The notes below the pieces were generated by a model. That model was given only the letters and a program-made list of their open reading frames with translations. It searched no databases and was not told the origin of the DNA. Shown piece by piece: positions 48,785-60,664 of a DNA stretch of 64,000 nt. The DNA is from Heligmosomoides polygyrus polygyrus (taxonomy: Eukaryota; Nematoda; Chromadorea; Rhabditida; Heligmosomidae), in contig OX377202.1 of the NCBI GenBank assembly GCA_947396885.1, positions 22,630,001-22,694,000 of the forward strand, read 5' to 3'. The translations under genes were made by a program, and so were the position numbers. Within the stretch, counting starts at the first letter, position 1, and each line of letters begins with the position of its first letter.

Positions 48785-48991
48785 CGCGCACGCGGTTGTA
48801 CGGTATATGTTTCGAAATCGGAACTGCTCTTCTGAGCCGGACAGTCTTGCCATTCTTTCTGTCATCTTCCTTGTTTCCTCCCTCATCTCTTTTGGCTGTT
48901 TGCATTTGTAAATCCATTTCCTAACTGGCAGAAAGTATCTCACAGCCTTTTCCCAAAAAGAAGGGGATCCAAGTCTAGGGAGGAAGTCCAT
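48785..48991 (-). CDS. Unrecognised ORF with protein-like composition
   Basis: A minus-strand frame starting MDFLPRLGSPSFWEKAVRYF, with a charged helical middle rich in K, E and R (KEMREETRKMTERMARL). It looks more protein-like than neighbouring frames. It begins ten bases past the right end of foldback copy 1 and could be an exon or a leftover of an older element. No family was recognised. Confidence 0.25.
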
Positions 48992-48994
48992 CTC

Positions 48995-50210
48995 GTTTTC
49001 GTTTCACTTTGGCAGTTTTACGCGGCTAAAGTAGGTTTGTGTTATATCGAGCTGGAGTTTTTATCTATGTCCCACTATATATAAGGGAGTCTAAGTATAA
49101 TTACTTCCGCTTTCTTTGTTATTGAGTGCGCCGGATTTTTCAGAGATGAATCTGTGGACCCGTCTTTCTAGACTTCAAAACAGTTAATGGTTGGGTTTTA
49201 ATTGTTAGCCAGAGCTATAGTAATAGAACGGATATCCTATCCTATATCCTCACGGGGGGCACTCCACTCTGACTCACTGGCAGCGGCATAACCAGAAGCA
49301 AACTAGTTTACGAGACAACTTCGTGTAAGACATTAAAACTTAATCACCCAGTGGTTGGTGCAATTCATTGCTTGCATAGTTGAAGGCTGTATAGTCTTGA
49401 CGCTACTTCATTTCGGTTCGTTCCTTATTCTCCGATTGAGTACCATATCACTTACTGCTTGCAGTAGTGTAGTTGGAGTTATTTTGAATTATCTATTTGT
49501 TGTGTGCAGCGTTTTCTCGTGCAGTCAAAAAAGCCCTACTCAGAAAATTTTGAACAAGTTGCTTTCAAGCTGCATGCGGGTAATAGATTGCCTCAAACTA
49601 GCCATTTGTAAGTTGCTGCAAGCTAGCAGAAATGTTGCAAGTAAGTAAGTTACACGAAGACCCCTGCTAGTCATTCGTAATCAGCTGCAAGCAAGCAGAA
49701 GATTTCGCATGTAAGTTGCACGAAGACCCCTGAAAATCATAGGTAACCTCTGCTAGTATAAATCTAGTTTAGATCTAAACTAACGGACTATAAATTTATT
49801 CGTTCACATGGACCTCGGTCCTTTACCTTTTGTGAAAATGTAATAAACGATAATAAAATAAACGATAGCATAACGATTTCCAACGGCCAAATTTGGCTGA
49901 AAATAAAACTCGACCTTTGCTTTCTACTGAATAACACTGAGTGGTGTAAGCCTAGAGTGGAAGCGAGGGTATATCTGGCCAGGCTAACATTCTCTCCTTA
50001 TCCTGAAATAGCACCTTTTCCGACTTGTACTGCCTTATAGAAATGCCTTCCTCCTTCTTACAATACAAGTCTGTCACACATCACGTTTTCACTAATCTCT
50101 ACCATTAACCTTCATTTCCATTTTTAAACGTTTGTTTTTAATAGCAACATTCTAATCCAAGGAACTCATGAAAATAGCCTTATTATGTTATTATGTTATA
50201 AAGAAGGAAG
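48995..50210. other. Intergenic, repeats only
   Basis: Apart from the AACAAGTT-type repeat (49535-49655) and a TATATATAAGG sequence near 49075 that could be chance, nothing was recognised. Confidence 0.5.
49535..49655 (+). repeat. AACAAGTT-type repeat, left member of an inverted pair
   Basis: Starts CAGAAAATTTTGAACAAGTT and continues with an AAGTTGCTGCAAGCTAGCAG-like stretch. The inverse lies at 59060-59177. Related units occur at 43590-43680 and 57860-57995. Confidence 0.6.
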
Positions 50211-50212
50211 AG

Positions 50213-50783
50213 TGGGATACTGTATCACCTGTTTGACCCGTCGTCCCATTGATCACCGACTTGCTCGAGCGGGCGCCAGCAGCGTCTCCATTCGTCCCTG
50301 TCGCGCGCCAGAGTGGTCCAATGAATCCTCCTCGCACGAGGGACACGAAGAGCGTCATATCGGTCGTTCAGGGCTTTCACGAAGAAGTCCGACCAACGCG
50401 TTGGTGGGCGTCCTGGTGATCTTTTGACATCCCGCGGAATCCAGTCTGTGACGGCTCTCGTCCAGCGGGTGTCTGCGAATCGCATTACGTGGTCGGCCCA
50501 CCTAATTTTCGACAACTTGGCCCACGCGACAGCGTCTCTGATCTTCGAACGTCGGCGAAGCTCGGAACTTCGGAGGCCTTCTCTCACTTGCGTGAGTCAT
50601 GTCCCTCCGAGCATTGTCCTCTCGATTCCACGCTGCGCCACGCTGATCGCGTATTCATCCTGCTTTCGTATAGCCCAGGTCTATGAGGCGTATGTTAGGG
50701 CAGGAAGAACGATGGAGTCGAATAGATGGGCGCGGAGCCGGACGTTCTTCGTCTTCTTAACGAATTCTTCGACGCCCTGGAAA
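50213..50783 (-). mobile_element. RTE element E, 3' portion (left of the foldback insertion)
   Basis: On the minus strand it encodes the RTE C-terminus with good continuity ([39 protein letters not shown], then a stop near 50225). It continues across foldback copy 2 into 55239-57140: the duplicated CCTGGAAA marks the split. Confidence 0.9.
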
Positions 50784-53700
50784 CAGGGTCAAGCTTGAGG
50801 GTCGGGAATCGAAGGGGGGGGGGTCGTACTGTGGCCTCGACTGGAGCGGGGGGGTCGTGCTCTTCCGGTTTTGGCAGAGGATTCTCCCTTATTCTTCAGA
50901 TTTTTGGGTGATGTTTTTAATTCTTAATTTTTTTCATTCGTCCCGCAAAGTTATAAAAATTAAAATAAAAATGTTTCAAATAAAGATTGTATTACTTGTT
51001 AAAAATAAAGATTTTCTGCACCCAGATTTGGAGTCAATGAGAAGTTTCCATTTTTCAGTTTTTTTTGAGGAAGTCAAGGACGCGACAGTTTTCTGCCTGA
51101 ACGAGCGACATCTACGTCCTAAATTGCTATTGCTAAGGAAAATTAAGTGCTTTTCCTACAAGATTTTTAGAAGCACTCTTCGAAGCAATGACCGAATGGC
51201 AACCGGAGGATGGACTTGTCACGGAACTAATTTTCTCTCTTCTGCAGGAAACAGCATCAGAAAGTGGAGTTGTACGCAATAAAGTTTCAATCCACAGTTT
51301 CACAACGGTAATAAAACCTGTTTTTCTGAGAGGATCCACTGTATGAACAGACGCTCCGATTTGTATGATTTGCCGAAAATTTTCGACACCGTTAATTACA
51401 TGGAGGCCGCTATTTTTACAGCCTGCTTTTTAAAGCGTAGAACCCATATTTCTTATTGTTTTAAAAGCTTTGTGAATTTTCAGAGATGTCGCACAAAGTC
51501 CGAAATATGGTAGGTTACGTGGAGCCATTGCGTTATCCGATATCACCGATCGCCACTGAAGGATGGATTTCTCGCGGCAAAAAATTTCTACCTTCTGGAG
51601 GAAGAGCATCAGAGAGTGAAAACTGTGCCATCTCAAATTTCAAGAAGTGATTAATATACAATCAAAAACTAAGCTTCTTCGCAGTGATTTCCGATATGAT
51701 CAGGGAAGATCGATTTGCAAATTCTCATGTTTCATGAAAAATATTTTTTTACCTGAACCAGATCTCGCACACAGTTGAAAGTCTTGCCACAAAAATTAAC
51801 AGGTCTTGTTCAATGCACAGTGTAAGAATCATGGTTTTCTGAAACGAATAGATTGGATCGACCAGTGGTCGATATGGCACCGACGTCATGGTAGCGACGA
51901 AATTCGACGTTCACAAAAATGACTATAACTCGGTAAGTTTCCACAATTTGAAAAAGCCAAAGGATTTTTAGAAACCGGAAGAAAAGAGCCTTTACATAGT
52001 ATAAAAATCTGTTTTCAAGACGTAGATCTTCATACGGGGCTGAGGCCTTCGATTTTTGAGCGAAAAAATTGAAGTGATTTTGTATAAATATTTATATCCC
52101 GGTAAGTTTTTCGAATTTTAAAAAATTTAATAGCTTTTTGAAAATGAGACGAAAAGCGCTTTCGAACAATATAAAAATTTGTTTTCATCAGGGGGGTCCT
52201 CATAGGGGGGGGTGGGGTTCGAATTCTCGTCCGTTGTTGCAAAAATACGTGCCAAAAATCGAATCCCCTCGCCCCGTATGAAGATCCCTTTTTTGAAATC
52301 TGGTTTCTATATGATTAGAAAGCATTTTTTCCTTATTTTCAAAAAGCATTTGGGATTTTTGAATTTCGAAAAGCGAACGAGTTATGATCAAATTTGTAAA
52401 GAACTGCTCGTAGACTCTGCACCGTCGACACTGGAGTCATTTCATGAAAATGATCATAACTCGGTTCATTTTTCGAAATTCAAAAATGCCAATTGCTTTT
52501 TGAAAAAAAGAGGAAATATGCTAAGTGAACATGCATAAATCTTTTTTCAATAAGGAGGTCTTCATAGGGGGCAGGGGGGTTCGATTTCTGGTCGATTTTT
52601 GGCAAAAATCGACCACAAATCGAACCCCACCCGCCCCTATGAAGACCTCCATGTTGAAAAATTATTTCTATATGATTCGAAAACGCTTTTTCTGTTGTTT
52701 TCGAAAAGCAATTGGGATTTTTGAATTCTGAAAATTAACCGAGTTATGGACATTTTTTGTGAAACCGTGACCAGAGGAGTTGGTCGGCCCATCACCGGAG
52801 TCACTGGAGTGATTTCACAAAATTGATCATAACTCGATTTATTTTTTGAAATTCAAAAATCCCAATTGCTTTTTGAAAACAAGACAAAAAGCGCTTTCAA
52901 ACCATTTAGGAATTAGTTTTCAACAGGGAGGTCTTCATAGGGGGGCGGGTGGGGTTCGAATTCTGGTCCATTGTTGCAAAAATACGTGCCAAAAATCGAA
53001 CCCCCCTCGCCCCGTATGAAGATTCCTTGTTTGAAAACTGGTTTCTATATGGTTAAAAAGCATATTTACCCTACTTTTCAAAAAGCATTTGGCATTTTTG
53101 AATTTCGAAAAAACAATCTAGTTATGATCATTTTCATGAAATGACTCCAGTGTCGACGGTGCAGAGTCTACGAGCAGTTCTTCACAAATTTGATCATAAC
53201 TCGATTCGCTTTTTGAAATTCAAAAATGCCAATTACTTTTTGAAAAATAGAGAAAGTATCTTTCTAACCATATAGAAACCAGTTTTCAAAAAAGGGATCT
53301 TCATACGGGGCGAGGAGGGTTCGATTTTTGGCACGTATTTTTGCAACAACGGACGAGAATTCGAACCCCACCCGCCCCCTATGAGGACCCCCTGATGAAA
53401 ACTAATTTTTGTATTGTTTGAAAGCGCTTTTTGTCTTGATTTCAAAAAGCTATTAAATCTTTTAAAATTCGAAAAACTTACCGGAATATAATTATTTATA
53501 CAAAATCACTTCAATTTTTTTTCGCTCAAAAATCGAAGGCCTCAGCCCCGTATGAAGATCTACTTCTTGAAAACAGATTTTTATACTATGTAAAGGCTCT
53601 TTTCTTTTGGTTTCTAAAAATCCTTTGGCTTTTTCAAATTATGGAAACTTACCGAGTTATAGTCATTTTTGTGAACGTCGAATTTCGTCGCTCCCATGAC

Positions 53701-55238
53701 GTCGGTGCCATATCGACCAGTGGTCGATCCAATCTATTCGTTTCAGAAAACCATGATTTTTACACTGTGCATTGAACAAGACATGTTAATTTTTGTGGCA
53801 AGATTTCAACTGTGTGCGCGATCTGGTTCAGGTAAAAAATTATTTTTCATGAAACATGAGAATTTGCAAATCGATCTTCCCTGATCATATCGGAAATCAC
53901 TGCGAAGAAGCTTAGTTTTTGATTGTATATTAATCACTTCTTAAAATTTGAGATGGCACAGTTTTCACTCTCTGATGCTCTTCCTCCAGAAGGTAGAAAT
54001 TTTTTGCCGCGAGAAATCCATCCTTCAGTGGCGATCGGTGATATCGGATAACGCAATGGCTCCACGTAACCTACCATATTTCGGACTTTGTGCGACATCT
54101 CTGAAAATTCACAAAGCTTTTAAAACAATAAGAAATATGGGTTCTACGCTTTAAAAAGCAGGCTGTAAAAATAGCGGCCTCCATGTAATTAACGGTGTCG
54201 AAAATTTTCGGCAAATCATACAAATCGGAGCGTCTGTTCATACAGTGGATCCTCTCAGAAAAACAGGTTTTATTACCGTTGTGATACTGTGGATTGAAAC
54301 TTTATTGCGTACAACTCCACTTTCTGATGCTGTTTCCTGCAGAAGAGAGAAAATTAGTTCCGTGACAAGTCCATCCTCCGGTTGCCATTCGGTCATTGCT
54401 TCGAAGAGTGCTTCTAAAAATCTTGTAGGAAAAGCACTTAATTTTCCTTAGCAATAGCAATTTAGGACGTAGATGTCGCTCGTTCAGGCAGAAAACTGTC
54501 GCGTCCGTGACTTCCTCAAAAAAAAAAAACTGAAAAATGGAAACTTCTCATTGACTCCAAATCTGGGTGCAGAAAATCTTTATTTTTAACAAGTAATACA
54601 ATGTTTATTTGAAACATTTTAATATTAATTTTTACAACTTTGCGGGACGAATGAGAGACACTTCGTAGGCATTCCTGGAAAATCCATCCTACGGTTGACG
54701 TTCCGTCATCGCTTTCGAGTGACTAAAAAAAATTTGTTGACAAAGCACTCAAGTCAGCTTTAGAAATTAACACTCGGCATTGTACAGAGTAAATTTCGAA
54801 TGCAGATGTTGCTTCTTCACAAACAAAAATGTGCCGTGTCCACGAGATGCTCGGAAAGCCTGAAAAGTTGAATTCGTTGTGATTAATTTGACAACTGCTC
54901 TCAAAAGTGCTTTACTTTCAACTGTAAACAAACAAAATATTATTATCAAAAGATCACATACACAAAACCTTTATCAGCGTTTTTGCTAACAAATTACTAA
55001 ATTAAACAGTTACTTAGTAACACTCTTTCTTGAATTAATCTGACACAGTCGATGCTGCACCTGGAAAGAAGGACCTATTAAACGGTACAAAAACCGCATA
55101 AAAAAATTTAAAAAATTCGATGCGGATAGGAAATAAAACGGTGGTTTACACAAGGGTGGGAGGTCGCACCAGACCCACTCTGGGAGGGGGGGGGGGTCGT
55201 AAATTTTCGGCAAAAATCGAACCCCACGCTTGACCCTG
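50784..55238. mobile_element. Giant foldback hAT-like element, copy 2 (4455 bp), inserted in an RTE
   Basis: The termini are CAGGGTCAAGC and the inverse GCTTGACCCTG, with an exact 8-bp target duplication CCTGGAAA at 50776-50783 and 55239-55246. The two flanks are consecutive parts of one minus-strand RTE retrotransposon, proving insertion. The arms, about 50935-52790 and 52794-54650, are a near-perfect palindrome centred on 52792. The 207-nt segments 51430-51636 and 53948-54154 translate identically in mirror orientation, and 51133-51339 and 54245-54451 differ at one residue. Each arm contains smaller inverted motifs with C/G-runs. No transposase is visible. It is related to copy 1 through shared arm sequence near 44150 and 51030. 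Confidence 0.88.
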
Positions 55239-57140
55239 CCTGGAAAGCTTCCCAAGCCGCTCGTATCCTCTTCCCAGCTCTGGCGCTAGGTCGTTGACCA
55301 GTTGGCTTCGCGACCCAGATACACGTAGCTGGAGCATTCGGGGGTGCTCGTTCCGTTGATCGAGAATGGTGGATCAGAAACTTGTCCGTTTCTCATAAAC
55401 ATCGTCTTCGTAAGATTCAGCTGCAGTCCAACGTTCCCACATACACGATCGAAGTTGGTCAGCATTCGCTCTGCCTGGCTGATGCTTGGTGTTAGCCCTA
55501 GTTTACACTTGCGCCGCCACGCGGCGCGGCACCACGATCGCCATAGGTATCGATTTTCGCGCCGCCTGTCGATATCTATCGACCATCGTGCCGCGCCGCG
55601 CATCGGCGCAAGTATAAACTAGGGCTTATGAGCATGATGTCGTCAGCAAGGCGGAGATGTGCAGTTTCCGGTCGTCGACCTTCACTCCCATGTCTTCCTA
55701 TTCTAGTTCGCGCACACGTTTTCGAGGGTGGCACTAAAAAGCTTCGGGGATATGGTATCCTCCTGCCAAACTCCTCTCTTCACGTCGATGACGACTTCGT
55801 TGCAGAATGGTGAGATCTTGGTCGTGAATCCACTGTACAGCTCTCGAAGGACTCTGATGTACTGACTAGGAACCCCATGAGTGAGCAGGGCGTCGATGAC
55901 CGCTTCAGTTGCGACGGTGTCGAATGCGTTCTTCAGGTCGATGAACGTAAGCTTGTACTCTCGCGACATTCGTTGAGCTTCGTAATGGTGTGTATGTGGT
56001 CGTTCGTGCTGAATCATCTTCGAAATCCTGTTTGTTCGCATGGCTATCCTTCGTCCAGCGTTCGGCTGATCTTATTCAGGATGACTGGAGCTAACAGCTT
56101 GTAAACTACGGAAAGCAGGCAGACCGGGCGATAGTTGCCAATGCCGTGCACGTCTCCCTTCTTGTACAGCAAGACGGTCCTGCTGGTCTTCCACTGAGAT
56201 GGAACCTTGCACTCCGACAGGTAGCGTGTGAGGAGCCGCGGCAGAGTGTTGATGTGTGTTGGCGGGAGGTTCTTTAGGTGTTCGGGTCTGATCCTGTCGG
56301 GACCGGGTGCTGTACGTTTCTTCACCGACGAGATGGCGTGTCGGATCTCGGAAGGGAGAACAGCGGGGACAACGCAACCATCCTGCGGAAGATGGCATGG
56401 AGGCAGGTGATCGTGGCTACCGAAGAGATCGGAGTAGAAGTTGTAGATGACCGTCTCCATGGTCCTTCTGGAAATGGTGACGGTTCCGTCAGGACGTCGG
56501 AGAGCGGTAATCTTAGTCTTGAAGTTGGCGAAGTTCCGCCGGGCATTGCGGGTGCTCAAACCTGTCTCTGCAGCTTCAGCCAACACTTCCGCCCTTCTCT
56601 CATTAAGATCTTCCTTCATCGCCTCTCTGCTTAGCATCGGAAGCTCGGACGTTGGTTGGTAGTTGCCTGACGCTCGTGCTGCTCCACGCTGGTGGATCAG
56701 CTCGAGATGTTCCGGAGGCAGACGTCTCTTGGTGGTCTTCAAGCTCTCAGCTCCCTTAACACTATCGCGGAAATGGTGCACGAAGCGACCGTATTCCTCG
56801 TTGATGTTGTCTCTGACGGTACCTTCCCAAAGGCCGGCAAAAGAGGTGTGCATGTCCCAGTTGATAGTTGTTCTTCACTCCTCTTCTTGAGCTTCGCGAC
56901 CTTCTCTGCTTGACGCGAAAAGGAACCCCGCGCGAAGGAGGCGGTAGTCCGATCCCTAGAACTTGGGGACAAGTGAACGTCGGTCAGGCAATACTTGCGG
57001 TTGAAGATGATGTGGTCGATCTCGTTGTGGAACTAGCCACCGAGGGATTCCGAGGTCCATCGTAGGGAGGGAGACTTCTGGAACTGGATGGCGTTGGTCG
57101 ACTTGATGAACACAGACAGCCTTTCACCTTGTTCGTTTCA
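55239..57140 (-). mobile_element. RTE element E, endonuclease end and reverse transcriptase portion
   Basis: On the minus strand from 57140 it encodes the end of the AP endonuclease (GERLSVFIKSTN, NEIDHIIFNRKYCLTDVHL), a linker, and reverse transcriptase (TAPGPDRIRPEHLKNLPP, GNYRPVCLLSVVYKLL, LTFIDLKNAFDTV, then SPKLFSATLENV). This continues to the palm region near 55600 and YVYLGREAN near 55320. Frameshifts and stops make it inactive. A 131-bp MITE is nested at 55495-55625. Together with 50213-50783 this is the longest RTE copy in the window. Confidence 0.9.
55495..55625. mobile_element. 131-bp PIF/Harbinger-type MITE nested in the RTE
   Basis: GCCCTAGTTTA(C/T)ACTTGCGCCG is inverted at both ends, and the arms extend to about 50 bp with a GC-rich CGCGGCGCGGCAC block. 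It is flanked by TTA at 55492-55494 and 55626-55628. The uninterrupted RTE copy at 5960-5985 has a single TTA at the corresponding position, giving an empty site. Confidence 0.9.
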
Positions 57141-57144
57141 CTCC

Positions 57145-58490
57145 AAACCGTGGGAATAAACATGACACTAGCTACCTTTCCAAACTAGCACCCTCTTCTC
57201 CTTTCTCAGAAATATTTCCTTTCTATTCGAAATCGTACTTAACCTAATAACACGTTGCTATAGCTATGTTTTCATTGGTTTATATATTTTTTTAAAGAAA
57301 CACAAGTGCATAAATAGGGTAGGCGAAGGTCAGCATGTTTTGGGTTACCTGCACGATATAAAAGAACGTAAGTATGCAACCCTCTCTAGACTTGCTTAAA
57401 CCCTTCATTCGCATTGGAATGACTACAACACTGAGAGAAGGTTTCGATGACAAAATTAGAAACTGGCAAACCAATAGAATGCAAACTTTCATTTCTATTT
57501 ATTTATTTCGTGCCAGCCGTCAGAGCGGCCTCTCGACCGCACTGACAACTTCTAAACGGCTTTATCGTGGTAATAGCTTCTCATCATTAATTGTAGCTGC
57601 CACTTATGTTATGGTTTCCTCAAGAAGAACACCATAACTACGTCGATAGGGGTAAGTTATAAAGAAATAGAAAAATAAACGACATCCACAAAAATCGACT
57701 ATTTGACCAATATCGATACTTCGAAAACGAACTCCAGATTTGTGTTCAGCGACCTCGATTACTCCCAGGGCTGAAGTTTCGGCCCGCTTGAACGATATCT
57801 ACAGAAAATCGATAATTTGATCAATATCGATTGATGACGATCGATATTTCAAAAGCGAACCTCAGACAAACGACACTTCGACAACAAGCTACTTGCGAAT
57901 AAGTCGCAAGTAGCTTGTTGTCGAAGTCTAAAGGAGCAAGTAACTTGTTTTGAAGCTCATAAGGCACAAGTAACTTGTTCAAAATTTTCTGAGTAAACGG
58001 CTTTTTGAATCAGTCTATTTCCTTTGAGCCATTAGTTTTATCTTAGCAGCAGTTCATACATAGCTCATTCATAGCTTCTTCTTCAAGTGTAAAATAACCA
58101 TATTTGCATATTTTATAGATATACGACTGCTTTGTGTTACATATTAGGACTCTACACGAAAAACGAGGGAAGTGCAGAGGACTTTCTATAGGGTGGTTCA
58201 GCCGCAAATAAAATACAGGGGATCTGAACCACCTACGGTGGGAAGCCCGTGGCCCCATCCCCTCTTCCTTCTCGTGGAGTCCAGGTCTATCATACATTAA
58301 TGGTTCTTTTGATCATAGACGTCTAAAATACGCCGCATAGCTATTTTAGACCTGAAGAAGGTCTTTAGACCCAAACTGTTGTCAACAAATATTGACCAAT
58401 TCGAGTTTCCACTGAGCAGACGAAAGCATGCTTTATTTAACCGTAAGACGACATCGAAGTTTTACGTCAAGGAAGCAGCGACCTTAAGGA
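57145..58490. other. Intergenic, repeats only
   Basis: Holds inverted AACAAGTTACTTG-type units (57860-57995) and the degenerate hammerhead-like motif at 58352. No gene is seen. Confidence 0.5.
58352..58376 (+). ncRNA. Hammerhead-like motif, degenerate
   Basis: CTGAAGA, stem GGTC-TTTA-GACC, then CAAAC in place of GAAAC. The stem is perfect but the core is altered, so it is probably a decayed copy. Confidence 0.3.
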
Positions 58491-58494
58491 AAAT

Positions 58495-58670
58495 GGGCGT
58501 TTGATTACAGCTGAGTTGCGAATATCGCCGAGGTCACAGCATTCAAATGACGAGTTCAGTAACAACGCTCGGAGAGCGAGACATTGGCGTTGTTATTGAA
58601 CACATCATTTGAATGCTGTGACCTTGGCGAGGTGTCTGATCCAGTTGTAATCAAGTACCTATTTCCTTAA
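58495..58670. repeat. Foldback palindrome
   Basis: The left arm GAGGTCACAGCATTCAAATG, extending outwards through GATTACA and AAGGAAA, is inverted on the right (CATTTGAATGCTGTGACCTT ... TTTCCTTA). The central loop is short, around GCTCGGAGAGCGAG. Confidence 0.7.
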
Positions 58671-59059
58671 ACATCATTGGATCTCTAGACCTTAAATCGC
58701 AGATCTTACAGAGAAGGATCATTTAGGTATTTGATATCTCGAATCACTGAAGTAAAATTAGAGCAGCAGACCTCAAGATCATCATCTGTGTCTATTATAC
58801 GCTGAGATTTTGGCCTAAGTCTGTAAGTTTCGAGGTTTGCCATAGTTCTACGAACATGGAACAACAACACCAACCAACTTTGCCTTCGATATGTTCCAAA
58901 AACCGTGTTGGAGGAACTATGGCGAACTTCGAAACGTTCATCTGTCCACACAGTAGCTACGCTTTTTTCTCGATCTCCCACTTACCAAACAACAATCACG
59001 GTTGGTCAGAAAGAACTATTGTTCTCCGTTCTCTTCAACGCCACAATAATCTAGATTAC

Positions 59060-59177
59060 ATGCAACATAACTTACTTGCGACATTTCTGCTAGCTTGCAG
59101 CAATTTACGAATGACTAGTTTGAGGCAATCTATGACCCGCATACAGCTTACAAGTAACTTGTTCAAAATTTTCTGAG
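59060..59177 (-). repeat. AACAAGTT-type repeat, right member of an inverted pair
   Basis: Reads as the inverse of 49535-49655 (CTGCTAGCTTGCAGCAATTT ... AACTTGTTCAAAATTTTCTG) and abuts an RTE fragment at 59177. Confidence 0.6.
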
Positions 59178-59372
59178 CGCTAGACGAGAGCCGTCACCGA
59201 CTGGATTCCGCAGGATGACAAGAGGACATCAGGACGCCTACAAACGCGTTGGTCGGACTTCTTCGTGAAAGTCCTGGAAGATCCATGGAGCACTCTGGCA
59301 CGCGACAAGGACGAATGGAGACGCTGCTGGCGCTCGCTCGAACAACTCGATGATCTAAGGGATGAATGACGA
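59177..59372 (+). mobile_element. RTE 3' fragment
   Basis: A short decayed C-terminal fragment (DWIPQD-like, [15 protein letters not shown], then the [18 protein letters not shown] tail). Confidence 0.7.
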
Positions 59373-59374
59373 TG

Positions 59375-60395
59375 CAGGTAAGAGATGAATAATTTTGTGC
59401 ATCAACTACATCAGCGAAATCAAAGGTAACTAAAACTTCCGTCTCTTACTAATTTTTGGCAACCAAAAGCTGAGTAAGGTTCAGAGTTAAAAAGCAGGTT
59501 CGCCCAAGGCTGTGCTGGAAATGATAATTGGGGATGACCGGGCAACAATTTTCAATTTTTAATCTGGAGGTGGAGAATAATCCTACTCATAGTTACTAGA
59601 ACAAGCGGTTAATTAATAGATAATTAATTGTCCTTTAGAACACTAGTATTGCAGCCTTGATTTAAAGGTCTAAGTAATCTACTGCTGAAATTCAAAAGAA
59701 AACGAAAGCCATATTATGAAATGCGAGAAATCTCCGATGTAGGGACCTCATCTTAGCTTATGCAATCAGTCAAACAAATAAAGCGGCATAGTTCGTGAGA
59801 GTATGGTGCAATTTTTACACGAGCGAATCCAAGAACGCCGCATGCTTAAAATTTAAAATTTTCTAAACGCATTATTTTGGAATGAAACTCATGATTATAT
59901 AAAGCTTTTTGGATGCTTTTCGTTGGATTTCCGTGATATAATTTTGTTCGCCCCCCCCCCCATTTTCTGTTTTCTGGCCAATTTTTGGCCATTTTCCCAG
60001 TAAACAGAAAACAGAATTTCCGCCCATCCCTGGGCGGGATCTTCTCAATCGTGAGAGAACGAAGGCGTCGATCAAGTTTGTTATTACGCAGGATGAAAAA
60101 CGGATATCACACGAGAATCCTGAAGGGAAGCTGCAGTGGATTCCTGTAGATCGCAGGCCGCATCCCATTCCCAAGAGACGAGAGCATTGCAAAAAGAAAC
60201 TGCTCTCATTCTTCTTTTCCTAAGATGCCTGCCTGCTTTCACTATGAAATTCTATCTGTGGACGAGATTGTGATCTCCGGGGCGTTTTGAAGACAAGTGC
60301 GAGAGATGAGTGCCCAGATCCCTCATTCTTTGTTAGGCGAGGAAAACTAAATGATACAATACGAGACCTCACCATGCGAAGGCGAGACAGGACGA
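59375..60395. other. Intergenic, no recognised feature
   Basis: A/T-rich sequence with a C-run near 59953. No family or coding signal was recognised before the mariner remnant. Confidence 0.5.
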
Positions 60396-60399
60396 GCTG

Positions 60400-60660
60400 C
60401 GCAGGCTGGGTATCATATGGCTACCACACTCGCCGTACTCTCCAAACCTTAGCGCCTGTGATTATCATGCCTTCAGGAGCCTCCATGCTTTCTGTGCAGT
60501 CAAGAGCTTCAACGATCGTAACGACATCAAGCGCGCGGTGAAAGATTGGATCGCTTCACGTTCCTCTTCGTTCTGGAGAGACGGGATCGCTGCTCTACCT
60601 GATCGTTGGAGGAAGGTCGTAGCTCTACAGATGGCGACTACTGCGACCAGTGATCCATCG
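60400..60660 (+). pseudogene. Mariner transposase C-terminal remnant
   Basis: The plus strand encodes LPHSPYSPNLSACDYHAFRS, matching the third-aspartate motif of mariner transposases (YSPDLAPxDYH). It is followed by NDIKRAVKDWIASRSSSFWR and LPDRWRKVV. Upstream domains are not recognised. No intact ends were found. Confidence 0.8.
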
Positions 60661-60664
60661 TTTC

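Noticed and set aside
49070..49090. TATATATAAGG as a TATA box
   Set aside because: No gene with supportable coding starts downstream on either strand, and the sequence is common in A/T-rich DNA.
56072..56662. Several plus- and minus-strand frames of 70-118 codons
   Set aside because: They are shadow frames of the RTE reverse transcriptase read on the minus strand.
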